DNA from: Chthoniobacter flavus
Lineage (GTDB): Bacteria > Verrucomicrobiota > Verrucomicrobiia > Chthoniobacterales > JACTMZ01
Length of the DNA: 64,000 bases
Assembly: GCA_945878135.1 (NCBI GenBank)
Contig: CAMDUL010000009.1
Coordinates: 1-64,000, forward strand
Reading direction: 5' to 3'
Shown piece after piece: positions 1-12,512 of the stretch. The notes beneath the pieces were generated by a model. It saw only the letters and a list, made by a program, of their open reading frames with translations, was not told where the DNA came from and ran no database searches. Numbering within the stretch: the stretch's first letter is position 1; the number at the start of each line of letters is the position of its first letter. The position numbers and the translations under genes were made by a program.

Positions 1-990
1 CCGGATGGCGACGGCGATCCGTCCGATGGCATCGACGGTTGGCGCCTCGACGTGGCGTTCTGCGTGGCCCATCCGTTCTGGAAGAAGTGGCGGAAGGTGG
101 TCAAAGGGGTGAACCCCGAGGCCTACATCACGGCCGAGTTGATCGACCCGGTGCCGCAGCTGAAGCCCTACCTCCAGGGCGACGAGTTCGATGCGGTGAT
201 GAATTACAATTTCGCTTTCGCCTGCTCGGATTATTTCGCCGACGAGAAAACGCGCATCAGCACGACCGAATTCGACCGCCGCCTGCGGGAATTGCGCGAG
301 GCATTTCCGGCCGGGGTGGCCGAGGTGCAGCAGAATCTTTTCGGCAGCCACGACACCGACCGCATTGGCTCGCACATCGTCAACCGCGACCGCGAACACG
401 CCGGCGACTGGGGAGCCTACTTCAATTTCTCCAAGGTCGAGAACGGGCAATACGACCCGCGCAAACCGACCACGGAGGAACTGGAGTCGCAGAAACTTTT
501 CGCCGTTTTCCAGATGACCTATGTCGGCGCGCCCATGATTTACTACGGCGACGAGGTGGGTATGTGGGGCGCGAACGATCCCGACTGCCGCAAGCCCATG
601 GTGTGGGAAGACCTGGCCTACGATGACGAGGCGACGTTGCCGGACGGTTCCATCAAGAAGTCTCCGGACAAGGTCGGGGTGAACAGGGAGTTGCGGGCGC
701 ACTACCGCAAGTTGATCGGTTTGCGCGGCGAACTCCCGGCGCTGCGTCGCGGGTCCTTCGAGACCGTCTTGACCGATGACGAGCGGCAACTTTATGGATT
801 CCGTCGCCGGATGGGGGAGGAAGAGATCTTGGTCGTGCTGAACAATTCCGGCGAAAGGCAGGAAGCATCGCTCGAGGCGGGTGGCGTGTGGGAGGACCGT
901 TGGAACGGAGGACAGGTTGCCTCATCCGCCGGGCGTTTGCCGCTGTCCGTGCCGCCGCGGGGTGCGCTCATTCTGGTGCGCGGCGACTAG
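1..990 (+). CDS. GH13 alpha-amylase family glycosidase, C-terminal part
   Basis: The frame is open from the first base, so the N-terminus lies outside the window. Counting the first codon as 1, the GH13 region II signature DGWRLDVAF is at about residues 12-20, with Asp17 as the expected nucleophile. Region III ITAEL carries Glu46 as the expected acid/base, and region IV FGSHDTDR follows at about residue 117. A C-terminal beta domain follows. The pattern resembles neopullulanase or cyclomaltodextrinase-type enzymes acting on alpha-glucans, but exact specificity cannot be told from this part. It ends with TAG and overlaps the convergent solute-binding gene by four bases. Confidence 0.9.
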   Translation, partial: PDGDGDPSDGIDGWRLDVAFCVAHPFWKKWRKVVKGVNPEAYITAELIDPVPQLKPYLQGDEFDAVMNYNFAFACSDYFADEKTRISTTEFDRRLRELREAFPAGVAEVQQNLFGSHDTDRIGSHIVNRDREHAGDWGAYFNFSKVENGQYDPRKPTTEELESQKLFAVFQMTYVGAPMIYYGDEVGMWGANDPDCRKPMVWEDLAYDDEATLPDGSIKKSPDKVGVNRELRAHYRKLIGLRGELPALRRGSFETVLTDDERQLYGFRRRMGEEEILVVLNNSGERQEASLEAGGVWEDRWNGGQVASSAGRLPLSVPPRGALILVRGD

Positions 991-1757
991 AACACGAAGG
1001 GAATGCCCTGCGCCTCGAAGGCCGCCTTTTCCTCGGCGAGGTAGCGGTCGGCCAGCTTGGTGAATCCGCCGTCGGCGCGGAACCGGGCAAGGAAGGCGTT
1101 CACCCCGGCGAGCAACTCGGTGTCGGCCGGCCGCAGGGCGATGGCCCAAGACTCCTTTTGCAGCGGCGCGAGGAGGGCGCGGACCTTGCCCGGGTGACGT
1201 TTGGCGTTCTGGAAGACGGACATCTGATCGTAAATGAAGGCATCGGCCTTGCCTTGCGCGACCTCGAGCACGCAGGCGCTTTCCTTTTCAAGGTTGAGAA
1301 TGGCCGCCTGTCGCACGTTGGCGCGGGCGAACACTTCGCCGGTGGTGCCTTGGCGCACCACTATGGTGCGTCCGGACTGGTCGAGCGTGGCCAGATCCGG
1401 TGCCGCGCTCGCGGCCGGCACGAGGGCGGCCAGACCGGTGGTGAGATAGGGTTCGGAGAAGGCAACCGCCCGGGCCCGCTCCGGGGTGGCGGTCATCGAC
1501 GAGATGATGAGGTCGATTTTGCCGGACTGCAGCGCGGGGATCAGTCCGGTGAAAGGCATGTTCTCGATCTGCACGGGACGCCCGAGGGCCGCCCCGAGGG
1601 CCCCGGCGAGGTCCACACTGATCCCGGCCGGGCGTCCGTCCGGACCGATCGTCTCGAACGGTGGATAAGACAGATCCATGCCAACCCGCATCGGGGCCGG
1701 TTCGGCGCGGAGCAGGGCGGCGGAGAGGAAAAAAAAGAGGACCCAGCGTGTCATCAT
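987..1757 (-). CDS. Amino-acid-type ABC transporter substrate-binding protein
   Basis: Periplasmic solute-binding protein of the SBP_bac_3 type, expected to capture polar amino acids or similar small solutes. The start at 1757 gives MMTRW followed by a hydrophobic stretch ending LLRA, a plausible signal peptide. Upstream in-frame ATGs at 1766 and 1841 would only add an atypical extension. Family features are [13 protein letters not shown] at the mature N-terminus, [16 protein letters not shown] in the middle, and [10 protein letters not shown] before the second lobe. No permease or ATPase gene is adjacent, so its partner is elsewhere or it works alone. The specific ligand is not inferable. 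Confidence 0.82.
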   Translation of the reverse strand: MMTRWVLFFFLSAALLRAEPAPMRVGMDLSYPPFETIGPDGRPAGISVDLAGALGAALGRPVQIENMPFTGLIPALQSGKIDLIISSMTATPERARAVAFSEPYLTTGLAALVPAASAAPDLATLDQSGRTIVVRQGTTGEVFARANVRQAAILNLEKESACVLEVAQGKADAFIYDQMSVFQNAKRHPGKVRALLAPLQKESWAIALRPADTELLAGVNAFLARFRADGGFTKLADRYLAEEKAAFEAQGIPFVF

Positions 1758-1846
1758 GCCCGGCATGGGACCACCCGCGCAGGGCAGCGTCAACAACAGC
1801 GTTTGGGCTCGCCAGCGGGGCGGACAAGGGGCAAAACCCATTTCCC

Positions 1847-2257
1847 ATGTTACAAGAATTCAAAACCTTCATCGCCAAGGGCAACGCCATCGATCTCGCC
1901 GTGGGCGTGGTTATCGGTGCGGCCTTCGGGAAAATTGTCTCCTCCGTGGTCGACGACCTCATTATGCCGCCGCTCGGCCTGCTCCTCGGCAAAGTCGACT
2001 TCAGCCAATTGTTCGTCAGTCTCGACGGCAAGAGCTATCCGACCCTGGCTGCCGCGCAGGAAGCCGCCGCGCCGACGCTGAACTACGGCAACTTCATCAC
2101 CGTGCTCATCCAGTTCATCATCATCGCGTGGGCCATCTTCCTCGTGGTCAAAGCGATCAACACCCTCAAGAAGGGCGAAGAGGCGGCCCCGGCCGGGCCG
2201 TCCGACGAGGTCAAACTCCTCACCGAGATCCGCGACAGCCTCAAGCAGCGTTCCTAA
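1847..2257 (+). CDS. mscL: Large-conductance mechanosensitive channel MscL
   Basis: Inner-membrane channel that opens under membrane tension and releases osmolytes during hypo-osmotic shock. The 136-residue product has the usual size. It starts [20 protein letters not shown], the MscL amphipathic N-helix, followed by TM1 with the pore-lining [13 protein letters not shown]2 is [19 protein letters not shown], and the C-terminal helix ends [11 protein letters not shown]. The ATG at 1847 was chosen because it opens the family signature; the frame is open further upstream but only in low-complexity sequence. It converges with, and overlaps by four bases, the MBL hydrolase gene. Confidence 0.97.
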   Translation: MLQEFKTFIAKGNAIDLAVGVVIGAAFGKIVSSVVDDLIMPPLGLLLGKVDFSQLFVSLDGKSYPTLAAAQEAAAPTLNYGNFITVLIQFIIIAWAIFLVVKAINTLKKGEEAAPAGPSDEVKLLTEIRDSLKQRS

Positions 2258-3042
2258 CCGGGAGCGGCAAAGCCGGTCACGCGCAGCGGTTCGTCCTCGC
2301 GCGCCGCGACCACCTCGACGCCGGTGAAGGCGTCGAGGGCGGAGCGGACCACGGATACCGCGAGTTCCGGTTCGTTGCAGTCGCGGCTCAGGTGGCCCAG
2401 CACGACCCGGCGCAGCGCGCCCGTGGCCGCCCGGGACGCCAAGTCGGCGGCGTTGCGGTTCGAGAGGTGGCCGTGGGGGGAACGGATGCGTTGTTTGATC
2501 GAAAACGGACGCCGTGTGTCGCGCTGGAGAAGGTCTTCGTCGTGGTTGGCTTCGATGAAGAGGCAATTGACGCCCGTGGCGTGGTGCACGACCGAGTGGT
2601 TGACGTGACCGAGGTCGGTGAGGATGGCCACGGCGGCGCCGGAGGAGCGGATGGTGAAGCCGACCGGGTCGGCGGCGTCGTGCGGCACGGAGAAGGCGGT
2701 GACCTCGAGCGACCCCACGGCAAAAGTGGTGCCCGACCCGAAAATCCGCCACGAGGCGCCCCCGTTGCGCGGGTCCTGTCCGCGCACCTCCTCCGCGGTC
2801 AGGCGCGTGGCATAGACCGGACATTGCACGGTCCGGAGCAGCGCGGGCAGTCCCCCGGCATGGTCACCGTGTTCGTGGGTGAGGAGGATGGCTTCGATCC
2901 GTGTGGGATCCAATCCGGCGGCCGCGAGGCGGGCCATCATTTTGCGCGGACCCAGCCCCGCGTCGATCAGCACCATCGAGTCACCGGCGCAGAGGACGGC
3001 CGCGTTGCCGCTGCTTCCGCTGCCGAGCACGATGAGTTCCAC
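2254..3042 (-). CDS. MBL-fold metallo-hydrolase, YycJ/WalJ-like
   Basis: Single-domain metallo-beta-lactamase fold protein, 262 residues from a GTG start at 3042. It begins [13 protein letters not shown], the usual opening of the YycJ/WalJ group. The metal-binding THEHGDH motif is at about residues 55-61, a later VPHD supplies another ligand, then LTDLGH, and [11 protein letters not shown] lies near the end. Family members are proposed nucleases acting in DNA repair or cell-wall-linked processes; the substrate here is unknown. The GTG lies 7 bases from a -10-like box, so the transcript may be leaderless. It is divergent from thyA. Confidence 0.85.
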   Translation of the reverse strand: MELIVLGSGSSGNAAVLCAGDSMVLIDAGLGPRKMMARLAAAGLDPTRIEAILLTHEHGDHAGGLPALLRTVQCPVYATRLTAEEVRGQDPRNGGASWRIFGSGTTFAVGSLEVTAFSVPHDAADPVGFTIRSSGAAVAILTDLGHVNHSVVHHATGVNCLFIEANHDEDLLQRDTRRPFSIKQRIRSPHGHLSNRNAADLASRAATGALRRVVLGHLSRDCNEPELAVSVVRSALDAFTGVEVVAAREDEPLRVTGFAAPG

Positions 3043-3049
3043 GCGGCGG

Positions 3050-3078
3050 ATGCTAACGGGGAAGCGGCGGCACGGCAA
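3050..3078 (-). promoter_or_regulatory. Candidate promoter of the MBL hydrolase gene
   Basis: Read on the minus strand, TTGCCG (3073-3078) is followed after 17 bases by TAGCAT (3050-3055). Seven bases then precede the GTG start at 3042. That places +1 at or next to the start codon, so the transcript would be leaderless. It lies back-to-back with the thyA promoter. Confidence 0.5.
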
Positions 3079-3096
3079 ATATCCGCTCTTTCCGGG

Positions 3097-3126
3097 TTGG
3101 CCAAAAGGCGCGGCACGGTCTAGTTT
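3097..3126 (+). promoter_or_regulatory. Candidate promoter of thyA-folA
   Basis: TTGGCC (3097-3102), an 18-base spacer, then TAGTTT (3121-3126). The GTG start of thyA follows after 7 bases, so a leaderless transcript is predicted. Same geometry as the divergent promoter. Confidence 0.5.
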
Positions 3127-3133
3127 CCGCGCC

Positions 3134-3928
3134 GTGCAGGAATACCATCGTTTGCTCGAACACGTGCTGAGCCACGGCCGGCCGCGCACGGACCGCACTG
3201 GCACGGGAACCATCGGGATCTTCGGGGCGCAGGCGCGATTCGATCTGCGGGAGACCTTTCCCGTGGTCACAACCAAGAAGCTGCACCTGCGCTCGATCAT
3301 CCATGAACTGCTCTGGTTTCTCCGCGGCGAGACCAATGTCGCCTATTTGCACGAGCACGGTGTGACGATCTGGGACGAGTGGGCCCGCCCGGACGGCGAC
3401 CTCGGACCGATTTACGGAGCCCAGTGGCGCAGTTGGCGCGGGGCCGACGGGCGCACGGTCGACCAGATCGCCGAAGCGGTGCGTCTCATCCGCGAGCAAC
3501 CGGACAGCCGGCGCATCATCGTCTCGGCTTGGAATCCTGCCGATTTGCCGCGGATGGCCCTGCCGGCCTGCCACGCACTTTTCCAGTTCCATGTCGCGGA
3601 CGGCGAGCTGAGTTGCCAGTTGTACCAGCGCAGCGCGGACCTCTTTCTCGGTGTCCCCTTCAACATCGCGTCCTACGCTTTGCTCACCCGGATGATGGCG
3701 CAGGTGACCGGTTTGCGTCCGGGAGAATTCATCCACACCTTCGGCGACCTGCATCTTTATTCGAACCATCTCGAGCAGGCCCGCGAGCAATTGCGCCGCG
3801 AACCGCGTCCGCTGCCCCGCATGAAGCTCAACCCGGCGCGCACGAGGTTGGAGGACTTCGTTTACGAGGATTTCGTCCTCGAGGGCTACGATCCGCATCC
3901 GGCGATCAAGGCGCCGGTCGCGGTATGA
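3134..3928 (+). CDS. thyA: Thymidylate synthase
   Basis: Converts dUMP to dTMP using methylenetetrahydrofolate, giving dihydrofolate. From the GTG at 3134 the protein is 264 residues, the same length as the E. coli enzyme. Visible motifs are RTGTGT near residue 22, the LWFLRGETN segment, the active-site Cys in [12 protein letters not shown], the dUMP-binding [16 protein letters not shown], and [12 protein letters not shown]. No SD sequence is visible; the start sits 7 bases past a -10-like box. The stop overlaps the folA start as ATGA, so the enzyme that makes dihydrofolate is translationally coupled to the one that recycles it. Confidence 0.97.
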   Translation: MQEYHRLLEHVLSHGRPRTDRTGTGTIGIFGAQARFDLRETFPVVTTKKLHLRSIIHELLWFLRGETNVAYLHEHGVTIWDEWARPDGDLGPIYGAQWRSWRGADGRTVDQIAEAVRLIREQPDSRRIIVSAWNPADLPRMALPACHALFQFHVADGELSCQLYQRSADLFLGVPFNIASYALLTRMMAQVTGLRPGEFIHTFGDLHLYSNHLEQAREQLRREPRPLPRMKLNPARTRLEDFVYEDFVLEGYDPHPAIKAPVAV

Positions 3929-4422
3929 TCGCCGTGGCGGCCATGGCGGCCAACCGCGTGATCGGCGACCGTGGAAAAATCCCGTGGCATCTGCCGGAGG
4001 ACCTGCGGTGGTTCAAGGAGCTGACCATGGGCGGGACACTGCTCATGGGGCGGGTGACCTACGATTCGATCGGGAAACCATTGCCCGGACGGGAGACGGT
4101 CGTGATGAGCCGTCAGGACGGGCTGGAAATTCCCGGGGTGCGCGTCATCCGTGATTTGAGCGGACTGGCCGCACTGTCCCTGCCGGGGGAGGTCTTTGTC
4201 GTGGGCGGATCGGAAGTCTACCGCGTGGCGCTGCCCTATTGCCGCGACCTTTATCTCACCGAAGTGCAGCGCGCGGCGGAGGGCGACCGGAAGTTTCCCC
4301 TGTTCGAGGAAATTTTCCGCTTTTCGGCCGTGCTGCGCGAAACGCCGGAGATGCGCATCGTGCACTATGTGAGTGACGAGGTCCGTCCGTTGCCGCGCAC
4401 GCGCCTCGAGGCGCCGCCCTGA
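3925..4422 (+). CDS. folA: Dihydrofolate reductase
   Basis: NADPH-dependent reduction of dihydrofolate to tetrahydrofolate. The 165-residue product has the standard length. It opens [14 protein letters not shown] with the substrate-site [15 protein letters not shown] (Asp at the DHFR acidic position). [17 protein letters not shown] carries the NADPH-binding arginine, and [10 protein letters not shown] is the glycine-rich cofactor loop. It begins inside the thyA stop (ATGA overlap) and forms a two-gene folate unit with it. It converges on the mlaD gene, which starts its stop codon directly after. Confidence 0.96.
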   Translation: MIAVAAMAANRVIGDRGKIPWHLPEDLRWFKELTMGGTLLMGRVTYDSIGKPLPGRETVVMSRQDGLEIPGVRVIRDLSGLAALSLPGEVFVVGGSEVYRVALPYCRDLYLTEVQRAAEGDRKFPLFEEIFRFSAVLRETPEMRIVHYVSDEVRPLPRTRLEAPP

Positions 4423-5241
4423 TCAGCGGGCCGGAGGGGCGCCTTGGCCGCGGTAGGAATCTTTATACCAGAGTACGCCGTGGCGGCGGACATTGGAAAG
4501 AATGGCGCGCAGGTTGGCGGCGGCTTCGCGGTCGTTGATCAGCATGGGAAGGGGACCCGGGCCGCTGCGGGCGGAGGAGATGAACTTGCGAGCATCGCCG
4601 GCCACGGCCTCGAGGTCCTTGGTCGCTTTGCTGATTTCCTTCCCGGCCCCGGTGAATCCCTCGCTCCCCTTTTTGAGGTTGGCAAACGTCGCGCGCAAAT
4701 CCTCGAGGGACTCTTTGCTCAGGGCCGTCTCGTTGAGGCGGTCCAGCGCCGTGTTCAGGGTGGTCACGGCTTTGCGCACGTCGGCCAGCATTTCTTGTCC
4801 GTCCCGGGTGAGGTCCTCGAAACCGGTTTCGCGCAGGCCCTGGACAACCGAGCGCGGCTCGAGGCGCTTTTGCAGGTCGGCCTTGGGATCGACGATCACG
4901 TCGACGAAGCGGTTGCCGAGCAGTCCCGAGCTGCCGATGATGAATTTCGACGCCTCGGGCAGGATGACCTCCTCGCGGATTTTCAAGGGGACGGCGACAC
5001 CCTGCATGGCGGGCAGGACCCGCGGGTTCTCGGCCACGTAGCCGATCTGGGCCCCGCCGAGAAGGACGTCCGCGCCGGCGAGCAACCCGCTGGCATTGGG
5101 GAAGTCGACCTGGACGTCGTAAAACTTCTGCAAGCCCTGCCCGAGGCGGCCGAAGTAGACGACAAGGAAAGCCACCACGGCCAGGCCGAGCAGGACAAAG
5201 AGGCCGACGCGGGTTTCGATGCGGGGATCGCGGTTATACAT
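4423..5241 (-). CDS. mlaD: MlaD/MCE-family lipid-binding protein, first Mla locus
   Basis: Membrane-anchored MCE-domain protein that would form the periplasmic hexameric ring of a lipid ABC transporter. One TM helix (VGLFVLLGLAVVAFLVVYF) is near residues 12-30. The MCE domain follows with NASGLLAGADVLLGGAQIG and GSSGLLGNRFVDV. A long helical tail occupies about residues 140-230, as in proteins that bridge the periplasm. It is the last gene of an mlaE-mlaF-mlaD run, three bases after mlaF. No mlaC or mlaA is nearby; a second complete set lies at 40448-43883. Confidence 0.88.
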   Translation of the reverse strand: MYNRDPRIETRVGLFVLLGLAVVAFLVVYFGRLGQGLQKFYDVQVDFPNASGLLAGADVLLGGAQIGYVAENPRVLPAMQGVAVPLKIREEVILPEASKFIIGSSGLLGNRFVDVIVDPKADLQKRLEPRSVVQGLRETGFEDLTRDGQEMLADVRKAVTTLNTALDRLNETALSKESLEDLRATFANLKKGSEGFTGAGKEISKATKDLEAVAGDARKFISSARSGPGPLPMLINDREAAANLRAILSNVRRHGVLWYKDSYRGQGAPPAR

Positions 5242-5244
5242 GGT

Positions 5245-6009
5245 TCAGGGTTCCTCGTGGGACCTTCCTTCCACGAAATCACGAATCACGGGATCCGTCG
5301 AGGCGCGCAATTGGTCGCAGGTGCCGTAGAAGTAGCACCGTCCCTCGTGGAGCAGGGCCACATGGTCGGCGATGGCGAAGGCGCTCTTCATGTCGTGGGT
5401 CACCACGATCGAGGTGACGCCGAGGCGGCGCTGCAGGCGGCGGATCAGCACGTCGATGCTGTCGGCCACGATGGGATCGAGTCCGGCGGTGGGTTCGTCG
5501 TAAAGCATGCAGCGGGGTTCGTTGATCAGGGCGCGGGCCAAGGCCACCCGCTTGCGCATGCCGCCGCTCAGATTGACCGGCATCTTCTGCTGCTGTCCGT
5601 GCAGGTTGACCATCTGCAGAGCCTTGTCGACTTTCCCCGCGATGAGACCTTCGTCGGTTTCCCCGCGCTCGCGCAGGGGAAAGGCGACATTGTCGGCCAC
5701 AGTCATGGAATCGAAAAGCGCACCGTTCTGGAACAGCATGCCCATGCAGCGGCGGACTTTGGCCAGGTCGCGCTCTTTCAAGTCGGTGATATTCAAACCG
5801 TCGACCGTGATCGTGCCGCCGACCGGCTGCATGAGGCCGATAAGGTGCCGCAAAAAAACGCTTTTGCCGCCGCCGCTGCGTCCGAGCAGGACGAGGGTCT
5901 CTCCCTCGTAAACCTTCAGGCTGAAACCGCGGAGGATTTCCTGTCCGCCGAGGGTTTGCACTAGGTTGTCGACGGCGATGACCTCGCGCGGTCTGGCGTG
6001 TTCGGTCAT
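5245..6009 (-). CDS. mlaF: Mla-type ABC transporter ATP-binding protein, first locus
   Basis: Cytoplasmic ATPase of the lipid transporter, 254 residues. Walker A is LLGRSGGGKSV (about residue 41), the Q-loop is MLFQNGALF, the ABC signature is NLSGGMRKRVALARAL, Walker B is CMLYDEPTAGLDP, and the switch His is in VVTHDM. The start ATG at 6009 overlaps the mlaE stop (ATGA), indicating coupling with the permease. The SGGM form of the signature and the RSGGGKS Walker A are typical of the MlaF group rather than of sugar or amino-acid importers. Confidence 0.93.
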   Translation of the reverse strand: MTEHARPREVIAVDNLVQTLGGQEILRGFSLKVYEGETLVLLGRSGGGKSVFLRHLIGLMQPVGGTITVDGLNITDLKERDLAKVRRCMGMLFQNGALFDSMTVADNVAFPLRERGETDEGLIAGKVDKALQMVNLHGQQQKMPVNLSGGMRKRVALARALINEPRCMLYDEPTAGLDPIVADSIDVLIRRLQRRLGVTSIVVTHDMKSAFAIADHVALLHEGRCYFYGTCDQLRASTDPVIRDFVEGRSHEEP

Positions 6010-6794
6010 TTGCCGGCCGGAAAGAAAATGTTGAGGGTCATGGTCAGGAAAAAATTGACCACGAGGATGAAGAGCGACCCGATGACCACGGCCTCGGTCG
6101 TGGCGCGCCCGACGCCCACCGCGCCCTCGCGGGCGTTGAGGCCCTGGTGGCAACTGACGAACACGATGACCACCCCGAAGACCATACCCTTGATCAGCCC
6201 CATGGCCACGTCGCGGCCCCCGGTGAAATAGAGCATGTTGTGGAGATAGTAGGCTTCCGAGACACCGAGCACTTTGGTGGTGAGCAGGTAGGCGGCGAAA
6301 ATGCCGATGCCGATGCACTCCGCGACCAGCAGGGGCATGGAGACCAGCATGGCGAGGAAGCGCGGGACGACGAGGTAGTCGATGGGATGGACGGCAAGGG
6401 CGCGCAATGCGTCGATCTGCTCGGTCACCTTCATGGTGCCCAGCTCGGCCGACATCGACGCGCCGACGCGACCGGCGACCATCAGGCCGCAGAGCACGGG
6501 GCCAAGTTCGCGGAACATGGAAACACTGACCACGGGGCCCACGGCGGTGTCCATTTGCAGCCTGCTGAATTGGAAGAAGGTCTGGGTGGCGAAGACCGCG
6601 CCGGTGAAGGCGCCGGTGATGAGGACGACCAGTTGCGAACGGTAGCCGATTTCGTAAATTTGCCGCGTGACCAGCCGCCAGTGGATTTTGCCCTGGAAGA
6701 CGCCGCGGATCGTCTCCACCGCCAGCAGGGAGAGGTCCCCGAGGTAGCGCGTGAACGAGAGCAGAATTTCTCCGACGTAGCGGGCCAAAGCCAT
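6006..6794 (-). CDS. mlaE: MlaE-family permease, first locus
   Basis: Polytopic inner-membrane permease of 262 residues that pairs with MlaF and the MCE ring to move phospholipids between the membranes. It has five to six hydrophobic segments, and the conserved MlaE central region reads FRELGPVLCGLMVAGRVGAS followed by ELGTMKVTEQIDALRALAV. Both are close to the family consensus. The ATG at 6794 gives a short cytoplasmic N-terminus. A small 87-residue gene lies 12 bases upstream and probably shares the operon. Confidence 0.93.
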   Translation of the reverse strand: MALARYVGEILLSFTRYLGDLSLLAVETIRGVFQGKIHWRLVTRQIYEIGYRSQLVVLITGAFTGAVFATQTFFQFSRLQMDTAVGPVVSVSMFRELGPVLCGLMVAGRVGASMSAELGTMKVTEQIDALRALAVHPIDYLVVPRFLAMLVSMPLLVAECIGIGIFAAYLLTTKVLGVSEAYYLHNMLYFTGGRDVAMGLIKGMVFGVVIVFVSCHQGLNAREGAVGVGRATTEAVVIGSLFILVVNFFLTMTLNIFFPAGK

Positions 6795-6806
6795 GGCGGG
6801 GGCCGG

Positions 6807-7070
6807 TCAGGGGCGGATCAGCTGGGTGGCCGACTGGGACGGGGCCAGCGAGTGGGCCGGCCCGACGAAACGCGCGGTGAGGTCGAGCTTGTTGAAGATG
6901 CTGCGGATGTCCTCGAGCGAGAGAGCCGCATCCTCGGATTCGAGGAAGATGACGTCGTGGAGCGTGTCGACTTTGTAGTGCAAACCGGGAATGGCGCCCA
7001 ATTCGAGATCAAGTCCCATCAGCTTGTCCGGCGCGCGCACCCCGGCCGCGTAGATCTCCAGTTCGGTCAT
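6807..7070 (-). CDS. Small conserved hypothetical protein, possible ferredoxin-like fold
   Basis: 87 residues, not recognised by name. The predicted order strand-helix-strand-strand-helix-strand ([56 protein letters not shown]) resembles the HMA-type ferredoxin-like fold. No CxxC metal motif is present. It lies 12 bases upstream of mlaE on the same strand and is probably the first gene of the first Mla operon. A regulatory or partner role is only a guess from context. Confidence 0.7.
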   Translation of the reverse strand: MTELEIYAAGVRAPDKLMGLDLELGAIPGLHYKVDTLHDVIFLESEDAALSLEDIRSIFNKLDLTARFVGPAHSLAPSQSATQLIRP

Positions 7071-7134
7071 GGCGTGTTATTTTCGCGGAGCCGGTGCCCC
7101 GCGGCAAGTTCCAAGTGCCGCCGCAAAGGGCGCA

Positions 7135-7163
7135 TTGCACTGGAGTGGGCGGCCCGCTAAACA
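7135..7163 (+). promoter_or_regulatory. Candidate promoter of carB
   Basis: TTGCAC (7135-7140), a 17-base spacer, then TAAACA (7158-7163). It predicts a leader of about 10 bases before the ATG at 7181. No SD is visible. Confidence 0.4.
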
Positions 7164-7180
7164 GGACAGCCGACGTCGCC

Positions 7181-10405
<3,225 letters not shown>

Positions 10406-10415
10406 GGTCCCCGGC

Positions 10416-11150
10416 TCACTCCCACGCCCGGCGCTGCAGCGCGTCGGCGGCGGCGTTGATTTCCGCCTGCTTCTTGCTCTGGCCGTCACCGCGCCCGAGT
10501 TCCCGGCCCTCCCACGACACGCGGCAGATAAACTGCTTCTGATGATCGGGACCGGTTTCCGAGAGAACATCGTAGGAGGGACTCTGCAGCGAGACGGCCT
10601 GCAGCAACTCCTGCAGCTCGCCCTTCGGATTGTGCTCGGACGGTTCGCGGGCCAGTGCGCTCAACTCGTCCCCGGCCACGCGGAGGATGAAACGGCGCAC
10701 GGTGGCGATGTCGCTGTCGAGGTAGACGGCGCCGACGAGGGCCTCGAAGGCATCGGCCAGGGTGGAGGCGCGTTCCCGTCCGCCACTGCCTTCCTCCCCG
10801 CGTCCGAGCATGAGGTAATCGCCGAGCCCGAGCGCGGAGGCGTGCTTCTTGAGTCCCTCGCGGGAAACAATCCGGGAGCGCAGCTTGGTCAATTGGCCCT
10901 CGCTGAAGGCGGGAAAAAGCCGGTAGAGGTGGTGCGTCACGACGAGTTGGAGCACGGCGTCGCCGAGGAACTCGAGGCGCTGGTTGTCGAAGTGGAAAGT
11001 TTTGCGCTCGAACGAGAGGCTCGGGTGGGTGAGGGCTTCGGCCAGGAGGAGGGAATTGCGGAACTTGTAACCGATACGGCCCTCGAGCGGGTTCATGTGC
11101 GCGGCGAGATCGGCGGCATTGAGCTCAGGCGCTGCTGCTTCAGGTTGCAT
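10416..11150 (-). CDS. rnc: Ribonuclease III
   Basis: Double-strand-specific endoribonuclease for rRNA and mRNA processing. The 244-residue protein has the RNase III signature NQRLEFLGDAVLQLV (about residues 56-70) and the second acidic cluster DAFEALVGAVYLDSD. A C-terminal double-stranded RNA-binding domain begins near GELQELLQAV and ends with GQSKKQAEINAAADAL. The N-terminus carries a roughly 20-residue Ala/Glu-rich extension before HMNPLEGRIGY; a start at the later ATG (about 11096) is possible. It sits 33 bases downstream of rho on the same strand. Confidence 0.95.
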   Translation of the reverse strand: MQPEAAAPELNAADLAAHMNPLEGRIGYKFRNSLLLAEALTHPSLSFERKTFHFDNQRLEFLGDAVLQLVVTHHLYRLFPAFSEGQLTKLRSRIVSREGLKKHASALGLGDYLMLGRGEEGSGGRERASTLADAFEALVGAVYLDSDIATVRRFILRVAGDELSALAREPSEHNPKGELQELLQAVSLQSPSYDVLSETGPDHQKQFICRVSWEGRELGRGDGQSKKQAEINAAADALQRRAWE

Positions 11151-11183
11151 CGGGATGGTGGAAGACCTTTGTCCCGCTTCGCT

Positions 11184-12512
11184 TCAGCGCAGGCCGCCGA
11201 GGAGCAGCTCGGCATTGCTTTTGGTGCGGTGCAGGTTGCGCACGAGGGTTTCCATGGCCTCGACGGCGGGAAGTTCGTTGAGTTGCTTGCGCAGGACGAT
11301 AACGCGGTCCAGTTCGTCGGGATGGTAGAGGTTCTCCTCCCGTCGGGTGGCGGACTTGGTGACGTGGACGGCCGGGAAGACGCGCTGCTCAGCGATGGTC
11401 CGGTCGAGATGGATCTCCATGTTGCCCGTGCCTTTGAATTCCTCGAAGATGAGATCGTCCATGCGGCTCTGCGTCTCGACCAGTGCGGTGGCCACGATGG
11501 TCAAACTGCCGCCTTCCTCCGTGTTGCGCGCCGCGCCGAAGAATTTTTTCGGCTTCATGAGGGCCTTGGCATCGACGCCGCCTGACATGATGCGGCCTTT
11601 GCCCGGTTGGAGATTGTTGTAGCCACGGGCGAGGCGGGTGATGCTGTCGAGCAAGATGACCACGTCCTGCCCGAGTTCCACCAGGCGCTTGGCACGCTCG
11701 CCGACGAATTCGGCAAGCTGGGTGTGGCGCTGCGGCGATTCGTCGAAGGTGGAGCTGTAGATATCGGCATCGATCGAACGCCGCAAGTCCGTGACTTCCT
11801 CGGGGCGTTCGTCGACCAGCAGCAGGATGAGGCGGACGTCCGGTGAGTTCGCCCGGATGGCCTGCGCGATGTGCTTCATCAGGATGGTCTTTCCCGTGCG
11901 CGGCGGGGCGACGATGAGGGCGCGCTGGCCTTTGCCCAGCGGGGCGATCAGATCGACTGCACGGGTGCTGAGGGTCGGTTCTTTGACCGACTCCAAGATG
12001 ATGCGTTCCTGGGGAAAGAGGGGTGTCAGCTTGTCAAACGGGGTGACGGGCTGCCACTCCGCGGCGGGGATCCCCTCGATCGACGTGATGCTCTCCAAGC
12101 CGCAATACCGGTCCCGCTCACCCGGTCCACGAACGGCGCCGCAGATTTGCAGCCCGGTCTGGAGTCCGAACTGCCGCACCAGGCTGATAGAGACAAAGAG
12201 GTCGTCCGGGCCGGCGGCGAAGTTGTAGCTCGGCCAGCGGACCATGGCGTGGTCCCCGAGATCCTCGATCATGCCGCCCTGTGCGATGATTTCCGCGCCC
12301 GCGGAGAGCAGAAAGCGGGCGAGGTCGAAGACGAGATGGCGCTTGGTGCCGTCGGGCCGGACGCGCAGGCGGTAACGCTCCAGCAGTCCGCTCAGCTCGG
12401 CATGGTTCAAAGCCTGCAGGGTCTCCATGCTGACACGGAATCCGTCCACGGCGGTTTCCGCCGGAAAGGCATCGGCACCCTCGGGAGGCTTGGTCGTGGC
12501 TGATTCCGTCAT
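11184..12512 (-). CDS. rho: Transcription termination factor Rho
   Basis: Hexameric RNA-dependent ATPase that terminates transcription. It is 442 residues, close to the E. coli size, without the large N-terminal insertion common in some phyla. The N-terminal RNA-binding part ends with the cold-shock-like primary site [19 protein letters not shown]. Walker A is VAPPRTGKT, Walker B lies in [17 protein letters not shown], the Q-loop is [13 protein letters not shown], and the R-loop region is [12 protein letters not shown]. The ATG at 12512 overlaps the coaE stop (ATGA), so Rho is translationally coupled to dephospho-CoA kinase. Confidence 0.97.
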   Translation of the reverse strand: MTESATTKPPEGADAFPAETAVDGFRVSMETLQALNHAELSGLLERYRLRVRPDGTKRHLVFDLARFLLSAGAEIIAQGGMIEDLGDHAMVRWPSYNFAAGPDDLFVSISLVRQFGLQTGLQICGAVRGPGERDRYCGLESITSIEGIPAAEWQPVTPFDKLTPLFPQERIILESVKEPTLSTRAVDLIAPLGKGQRALIVAPPRTGKTILMKHIAQAIRANSPDVRLILLLVDERPEEVTDLRRSIDADIYSSTFDESPQRHTQLAEFVGERAKRLVELGQDVVILLDSITRLARGYNNLQPGKGRIMSGGVDAKALMKPKKFFGAARNTEEGGSLTIVATALVETQSRMDDLIFEEFKGTGNMEIHLDRTIAEQRVFPAVHVTKSATRREENLYHPDELDRVIVLRKQLNELPAVEAMETLVRNLHRTKSNAELLLGGLR

